From Fasciolopsis buskii (taxonomy: Eukaryota > Platyhelminthes > Trematoda > Plagiorchiida > Fasciolidae), in the NCBI GenBank assembly GCA_008360955.1, contig LUCM01005763.1, positions 19,824 to 83,823 of the forward strand: a DNA stretch of 64,000 nt, read 5' to 3'. Position 1 is the stretch's first letter. Each line of letters begins with the position of its first letter. Positions 40,501-49,500 of the stretch are shown piece after piece. The notes beneath the pieces are model-generated. The model made no database searches, was not told the origin of the DNA, and saw nothing but the letters and a program-made list of their open reading frames with translations. Position numbers and translations under genes: made by a program.

Positions 40501-43500
40501 CACTTTTATCCCGCGACTTCATTTTTCTTTTCCCGTACCAACGCCGTCGGCATCCACATCCGCCTAATTCATCTGACGGAACTTCCACAGAAATACTATC
40601 ATGGTGAATCTATCTCAGTGAACGTCCTCGTGGATAACAATTCGAATAAGACGGTCAAAAAAATCAAGCTTTCCGGTAGGTTTTCTGAGTCTTTCGATTT
40701 GCGGTCAAAAATGTGCTAAAATAAATATTTCACGAAATTTTCAGTGCTATTGGCTAAACAGATCTAGCTTATTCTTTTTTCCGACTCGGTACTCATGTTC
40801 ATCTTGATTTAGCTTGATATTCCCTCCCCCACCTGCGTCGTAGTTATTAATGACGTTCAAGAATGAAACTGAGTACGTTCTCTTTCGTAGTTATGCGAAA
40901 TGTATATCCCGTTGTCTAAGTCATCGCTGTTTTGTTCGGATCAGTGGTTCTCAGTGGGAGTTGCTTGTTCACTTTTATTTTTATACTCATTCACCAGGGA
41001 GTCAGTCATACAGTGAGTGGTTGGGCTGGAGAGGTCGTGGGTATAGCGGAAGAGGTAATTAACAGTCTACGATTCTATGAACTTGGAGTAGTAAACAGCG
41101 TCTGGTTTTTCAACACCAGTTTTGGTATGAAAATCAGAAGTAATTTCGGCAAATGCTATATTTAAATCCTGATAAATCGTTTCCTTTAGTGGGCAACTCA
41201 GTAGAGGTTGGTCTCATCGGGACTCACGACATTTGAGAGTTAACTACTCCTCTTGATGTCATATCCAGGTTGTGATCATCTCCGCAATGGTGTGTTCACG
41301 TGGGGCATAGTGAACTTTTTCTGTTCCTCAACCCACACCGTTTTGGGGCATTCCGTTCTTATCCTCACTCTGTTGTCATTTTCTTTCGTACGCTCGCGGT
41401 CACATCTCTCTCTCTCTCTCTGTCTTTCTGGCTGCCTGCACGCATGCCGCTAGTGGTCCAGGTGGCTGACATAACACTATTCAGTCGTGCTATGTATCGG
41501 TGCGCGGTAGATGAAGCGGAACATGAGTAAGCCTTCGATCTAAGCAAGCGTTGCACGGAAATGCTTCACGCACTCTTTTCAGGCTTCATGCTGTGGTTAG
41601 ATTATGGATGCATTCGCAAATTGCTTTGTGCCTTTATGAATGTTTCTGTATGAGCCCCTCGCATCGACCGTTATGCTCGCTTCAAACGTTTGCTTCTACT
41701 TTTGTCTCTTCCGTTCTCCATTGTGCGCCTGTAATATTCGGGTAATCAGCGTTGTTATTTCGAACATTTGGTGCATATCTATGATCATATTCGAATAGGT
41801 GATAATTGTAGACCAGATCAACATTAAATCCTTTTCCTTAGGGAGGCCGAATACGATAAAAAGGTTGTATTTTTATTTTATTTTATTTTTTTTTTTGGGG
41901 GGGGGGAGGAGTTGAGGGCGGTCAGAAGGTCTTAACTGTCCACCACACTCACTGTTTTCCTCACATTCCCCGCCACATTCACCCCATTCGGGGAATTCTG
42001 TACAGCGTACCCGAATTTACTTCGTTTAAGACTATTAGAGAAGTGTATCCATGAGAATCTCTTGGTTCACCTACGCAACGATGACAAAATATGAGTACTG
42101 CGTGCGGGCTCCAGAGGATTATCAATGGCTGTGAAGTCAATCGTGTACTCCTGATGAAATTTTGCTTACTTACGTATGTATGCGCTCATTTTCGTTACTT
42201 CTATGATCTTGATGCACACACACCTCATGGGAACGGTGGCTGTGCACTCGGACGTTGATTTCGTCTTTTCATGTGAATGTACGGACATTCGAAAAATTGT
42301 TCTCCTTGGTGGTATACGCATTGTCATCAACTGATAATGTGTGTTATTGTCCCAAGCATGGAAAAGCCACCTCAACTCCCCTCACTCACTCATTCACTCA
42401 CTCTCTCCCTCCATCGCTCACTCACTCACTCAATCACCGGTCTGTTTATGTGAATGCATGTTCCGGCATTTTGCAACCCACATCCTTCTTTGTCCCCGTT
42501 CCCCTTCCTCACACTGGTCTCATTTTATGCACTTACTTTCCGCCTGACTGCTGGTGTAGTACGTCAATGCACGGAACTTTGTTTGCATAATAGCAACCGT
42601 TATACGTGCACGGTGGATGAGCTGGAGTCGGAGTAAGTATGTGTATGTGTATTTGTGTATGCATATATTGCAAGAATATTCTAAACTGTCTTGCTACAAT
42701 CACATTAGTTCTACCGAAAGTGGTACAAATTTTCGGTATACACGAGCTAAGTACATAGACTAACCTAAACAGTCAAGTGCCAAATGTTTAACATGTTATC
42801 AACCGGTCAGTCATTTCTTACGCATTTAGATCTCTTAGAGAGCAAGCAAATTACAAGCAAACTGTTATATATATATATATATATATATATGGTAATTTTT
42901 ATTAGCTACTTTCTCATCAGTGACTGTGGTATGTGTCAGAACCACTAAAATCGGTGACTCCAATCTATCGGATGGACATTTTGAGGCAACTTATCGGTTT
43001 CATCCCACTGAGCTTTTCTTTGCTCTCTAGGAGTAAGATGCATACGTAGCACTGCAATCAAGAGCCGGGGGGCATTGGAGAGTAGTTTCTTCAGCCAAAT
43101 GTCCACACCGAAAAGGGATTTAATTACTACTAAGCAAAGTCTACCACCTGACCCTGTCTGACCTTTCAAATAACTCGTGGAAGTTGGTTTTCAATGTTTG
43201 ACCTTGGTGACTCGATATCTATCAAATCTGGCGTATAGCCTCCTTCGATTGTGTTGTTTACGGAACACTTGATAGCTTCTGCATGATGCAGCTTTTAACA
43301 AGGCTTTCTGCTCTTTTTAGCGATCACTTCATTTTTTTCTCTTTTGGTACTTATTCAATCAACTTACCTTTCAGAGAATCGTTCCCAATTCTACCCAGCC
43401 AGACTGGATGGTGTAAAGTTTATCGTTTACGTCCGTTACTTGCGAACAACCGACATAAGCGAGGCCTCGCACTCGACGGAAAACTCAAACACGAGGACAC

Positions 43501-46500
43501 CAATCTGGCCTCATCCACTATGTGAGTGTCTCTCCATTGCGGTACCTCGCCGCATTTGCTTTGCATATCAAGTCCAAGTTCGTTAGTGACTGGTAGCACT
43601 CAAGCGATTAGCACTGTAGCTTTTTCGAATCCGTCCACCGCAGACAATTTTTGCTTTCGGCAACCTTTCAATAACTGATATTCCGTTCTAGAATTATTGC
43701 AAACGTTGCAAAGGTTTAATCAGTATTTCTATTGATCTTACCAGAGGTACCATCAAAGTCTCTCATTTGGAATGAAAAACCAACTTTTCCATTGCCTTAA
43801 TTGCTTGATTTTAAAAGTAAGACATTCGGAATAACGTCTGTATAGATAACCTAATCAGTGTATATTGTGTTCAAGCCATCTTGAAACACTGCGAAGAACA
43901 TCAAATCAATACCTAATCGGCTGACTTTAATCTGATAATCGGGTATCAGTTTTGTTACCTTCTGACTCCAGTGAAACCACAGAGTTTGAACTCACGCATG
44001 GATGCCGCTCGCACTAGGGTCGCGTGTACTTTTCCAGTTTCCCATATTGGGTGTAGAAACGCAATTACTTTTCGACAGCCCCAGTGTTTTCACTGAAAAT
44101 ACACACTGCCAACGTTGATTCGTCTGGGTACCACAAGGAGAGCCTAAATTGTAACCTTCGGGATACATATTCGTTATACGTAGATATGGTCGAAACATTA
44201 CGAATCACTGGTCCGTCTTATCTCAATAGATGCAGACTAAACCCTAAGCTTCGAGAGAGCGACCATCTGCAGAGCCAAAATTGAACAACTCCGACATTCT
44301 CGACCAGGTCGAGAAATTAAACCAGTAAAGTTTTTTGTTGATATTCGATGAATGGTCCTTATGCTGCATTTCTGAACAGACAAATCCGTTTGAACGTGCT
44401 GGTTCAGGAAATGATTTTTCTACTTTTAAATCATTTGCGCTTTTTTTTAGCATTTATAATCCACAGCAGAAAGAAAATCTGGGAATGATTGTACAATATC
44501 GAGTCAAAGTTCGGCTGGTCCTCGGTTTTGGTTCCAGGTTTGTTGTTATCGTGTTATTCTGCTGTTTCGCGTGTTTTGCCATTTTCCATTTTTCGGCTAC
44601 CTCAATATCTGTTGGAGCACTAAATGTGGTACGCCTACAAAACTGGTAGTCCTAAAGCCGTGGTCGCGACTACTAATTAAATCCACGCCGACTGCAAATC
44701 GGCGATAATTACCGGCAATTTTACTTTCTTTTGGTGCCCCTGTAGATCTGAAAGTGAAGTGGGAAAAGTCCCATTGCATAGATAAATCTTTATCTACCGT
44801 GCTTCGGTTATATATATATATATATATATATATTGGAATGTCTATATTTTTACTCGACCCTCTTTCAGAATTACTCCTACGTTAGACAGTTCTGAGCGTG
44901 GGGAACATTCACTTTGTAGAACGACGAATCTGCCACCGTTTGATTGACATTCGATTTTCCGGACTCACGCCCGTTAGCCGAAACATACCCGGTTCTGAAC
45001 GAGTTGTCAATCATGTTAAACACAGATCACATTTACGCGTAAACAGAAAGTAATCCGGTTGATAGGATGATAGCTTCGAATTTGTGTCGTTATAGTTCCA
45101 CTCTCTGTAATTTGTTTCGGTGAACCTGGGCGTTTGATGGACGGACGCAACTATTGCTAATTATTCTGGGTTGTTGGTTTGTGTGATGCTGTAATTGGTG
45201 TTTGCACAAGGATCGCTGAAATCCTGTCGTCCTAATTTGATGGTATTTAGATCAATCCGTGTAGTGTCTGAATTTAGACGTGTAAAATTGGTGATCTGGG
45301 TCAGAGTAAACTACAAAAAAATGAGATAGAATTCGATTTTCTAGATGTTGTCGCTCTGAAATCGCAAAGATCGCAAATCACAGTAGTGTGCACTCCATTT
45401 TCCAGTATGTTTTGCTGAATGCAGTATCCCTTGATACCATGCTATTTTGCTGATATTTCCCATCCGTTTTCTTGGCTTTTTATGATCTCCAGTAGATTTA
45501 CTCTTCATTATTATTGGTGCTGATTATCCCATATTCCCCAGTTGAAAACTCTAAATCCCTTTGTTATTTTCTCCTTGTAGTGATGTTTTTTTGGAATTGC
45601 CGTTCACACTGACACATCCGAAACCGGTTCCCGACACGGATGACACGACACTTCGTTTTCAAGCGTGCGAGGACGATGTGCCTAATTCGATGATTGGACA
45701 GGCAGATGACAAGGATCTCGTGATACCATCCACCCGGACGGAGTCCACTCATTCAGCCCTGTCGGAACCAATGGGAACAATCACCGGACAAAACGATTTG
45801 ATTAACCTCGCCGGTGAAGGATTAACCAAAGTACTTACTCCACCAACACGGTATGCGAACTTCCTCTCTGTGCCGTCCAATGCTGTTTTAGATAGTTGCC
45901 AGTGAAAATTATTAGCTCGTGTTTTTCGCATATTTAAATAATGATTTTGACGGAACTAGTAGTACTACTACTGATAGACCGAAAATATCTGCTGCAACAT
46001 TGGTCAAGCTCGCAGTCCAACTGGCCAGCCGCGGCCTAGAATCAGAGCGCAGCTATAGCCGATCTCAGTTTACAGGATGTAAACTCGGTGCTAGAATTTG
46101 GTAAGCAAATACCGAACCAGTGGTCACCAATACTGTCGTATTGAACTAGGTTATGACCGGTTCGATATGCGCACGAGGTGAACTCACTGTTGATGTCTGA
46201 TAAACAAACACCTGACTGCTAATCACCGATGCGCCGACTCACTCTTACACGCCAGAACGAAGTGCCTCCATAAATGACGCGCAAAGCTGACCCTCTTCAA
46301 ATGAGATCCAAAGTGAGCTCCATTTGAAGAAAGCAACATAACGAAACAGTGTGAGGCTAAGCTCAGTGACCGTACCAACCAGTCTAACATCTAACACCCT
46401 GTGCATCACAGTGGTTGTTGTGAGTATCCCCTTTTATCTTTTTCATCTTATGGAATTGTTTAGGTTTTTTATTCGTCTGCCTATCACAACCAACCAGTCT

Positions 46501-49500
46501 CTATGGGGAAGAGACCTTTTCGTTGTCACTGACATTTTCACATTGACTCGTCAGTTGTGACCTATTTCTGATCCTCCTGCTCTCCCTTTCTCAAAGTCGT
46601 TATCTTCATCGTTCTTCGCTAGCGTAGTTTGTCCTTCTGATTACGAAGCTAGGTTTTTTCGAATTTGTTTATTCGTTTCATTGGTGCAATGGCGTACCCA
46701 GTATGACCAATGAACTCCGTCAGCTATGCTGTGTTGGCTACCTGGGTGGGGTCCTGGTGATCCACTTGTAATAAGTAGATGAATGCGATGAGAGGTAGGG
46801 TGAAGCATCGTTCCCATTGACGTGTGTTCACAACCCGTTTTTGGAATCTTGTGATTTTCCATTTTTGAATGCTGTAGATTGCTTTGATTTTCATAGCGAT
46901 TAATGGACCACCGCGCTCATTGCACGACTAATATTAGTTGGAATCGGATATATTCATGGTGTTTTTGATGGCTTTTTTTGACTCATCTTTGTAACGTAAT
47001 GTGCGGTTCATCTCACTCTTACACCCATTTACCTGAAAATGGTATGCGCTGGTTTTAAATATGACCCGAAAAAACTAGCTGCTTCTGGCTGAAACACCCA
47101 GAGGTGTGAGGGTGAAAAAACCTAAGTGGAACCTCTCATGTGTAATCTATATATTGGAAAAAAATCATGGAATTAACAGTAATACTCTCTTTTACTCAAC
47201 CGATCTCTTCTGTCTCCAACCCAATCTGTTTGCGCCTTCTGCCTACCCATAGTATCTCCATTGATAACACGCCCGATACTCGCAGCGGTTTATTGTCAAG
47301 TAGTGTAGTAGGTGGTTTTCAGTCTGTTAGCTCACATTTTCTCAAACCTTATCAGCCTCCTAATCTCGTTTTCTTCTATGTGCGCACTTTAATACAAGCT
47401 AGCCAACAGGCGTGTTTGGCTCTGACGGTGGACTCACTTTCGATTGATGTCTGCTGTGTGAGTGAGACACGAATTCAGGATTCGAGCGGAGTAACTCAAC
47501 TAACTGCGCCCAAATGTCTCGTCGAGGTATTTCTTTCACACTTCAGGAGACGAACCGGCTCAAGCCATGGGTCAACGTGGTGTAGGAATAATCTTGAGTG
47601 AGAAAGCTGAAACAGCCCTTGTAGACTGGATCCCAGTCAACAGTCGCTTATGCGCTGTGAGACTGAAGGGATCAGTGGGCGTCCGGAAGGATAGTAGTGC
47701 TAAGCGCAATTTATTTGTCACGTGGGCATACACTGCAACAGACTGTGGAACTGACATGAAAAAAGGTGAGTTTTATGATGACGTCGTTGCCCTTTTTCGA
47801 AAGAGAAAAGGCTTTGACATTGTAGTGGTGACAGGTGACTTTAATGCACAAGTTGGAAAACTTAGTGCATCGGAGCCCTGTTTAGGTGGGCGATGCGCCT
47901 TGCCTACACAGCGAACAGACAACGGGGACAGACTTCTTCAATTCTGTGCAGACAATCATTTATTCCTATCTGGTACGAATTTCCGACACAGTTCGGGTCG
48001 TACAGCGACAAGGCACTCTAATTCGACAGATACTTTGAGTCAGGTTGACCATATTGCATTAAGCTACCGTTGGCTCGGTTCTGTCCAGAACTGTAGATCA
48101 TACCGGATCATTTACGACGAATCGGATCATGCGTTAGTTTTGATGCGATTTTTGCTGCAGCTGAACAGCCATCGACGCAGGCCACAAACCCGATTGGCTG
48201 TCGAACGTTTATCTGATTCGGCTGTTCGCTACAGCTACGAACAGAAACTATCCGAGAGACTAAGAACTTCGACGAGCAGCAATGTAGACGACCAGTGGGA
48301 TCAAATTAAGCAGGCTATGCATTTGACAGCAGATTGATTCTGTGGTCCTAGATCTAGTGTTCATCAAAAACACTGGATCTCGCAAGTGCTGCTGGGTCTA
48401 ATGGAGCGAAAACGCGAGCTGCCTAACTGCAAGGAAATGAATAAGATGCATCGGCAGTTGCAGCACCAGTTGACCTTAAGCCTTAGGAATGACCGTGAAA
48501 ACTGGTGGGTTAATGTAGCCGAAGAGATGGAAGTGGCGTCCGTTTCAGGTAACAGTCAAAGACTGTTTAAGTTTATACGCGGCAGCGGTGAGCAGCGAAC
48601 TTCGGTTAGTGAAGTCGTGTGCGATAGGACTGGAGAGCTCATCCACGGTAGACAGGAAAGACTGGACCGTTGAGCAGAACAGTTCAAGGATCAGTTAAAC
48701 TGGCCATACGCTATCGTATCTGGTCCGACGTCTAGAGCTGTGAATCCTTGGGAGGTGTCACTTGATCCCCCAACGGAAGTGGGAGTGCAGTCGAATATTC
48801 GGTTTCTGAATAGGGGAAAAGTTGCCGGTCCCGACGACCATCCCCCAGTTTTTTTAAATTGGGTGGAGAAGTTCTGATGAAATCACTTACCTCCTTGCTT
48901 CGTGATATTTGGAACGAGGAGCGTATCCCGCTATCGTGGGGTGAGTCACTGATTATACCCATCTTCAAGAAGGGTACACGGAGTGACTGCAGCAATCATC
49001 GTGGAATTAGTTGAATTCCGGTAGTTACTAAGGTGCTAACTTCGATAATGCTATGCCGTTTGATACCGATTCACGAGAGTAATATCCGCAAACAGCAGGC
49101 CAGATTTCGTCTAGGTCGAGGTTCAATTGATCAGATAATTTTTCTGGCAGTTACTAGAAACGCGCCACACACAGAGCCGCCCTATGATCGTAGTCTTCCT
49201 CGACTTGAAAGGTGCTTTCGACTCCGTGGATCGACCAGCACTACTCAGTGCCCTCCACCGGAAGGGTATGCCAACGAAGTTTGTGGACTTGTTGCGAGCA
49301 TTGTACTCGCATGCCTATGGTGGCATTATGGTATACGGTGAACTGTCAATTTCATTCAAAACGACTAGCGGCGTTCGACAAGTGTCCCATCTCTCCATTC
49401 CAGTTCAACTTCGTCATGGACGAGGTGATGGAAGATACATTGGGAGGAATCGAACTAGGAAATGTTGGGAAGCTATATAACAGAATACGCAGACGATGTC

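Larger units (their letters stand above)
37549..40590 (+). other. Arrestin intron 7
   Basis: 3042 nt from GTAAGT to CCACAG. It contains a minus-strand LINE RT fragment (38.4-39.0 kb) and a LINE 3' untranslated remnant (39.26-39.47 kb). Confidence 0.8.

Noticed and set aside
45919..46104. Possible extra C-tail exon of arrestin after exon 12
   Set aside because: Exon 12 and exon 13 join directly in phase (CG|A), and this frame has no acceptor upstream and no similarity to arrestin.
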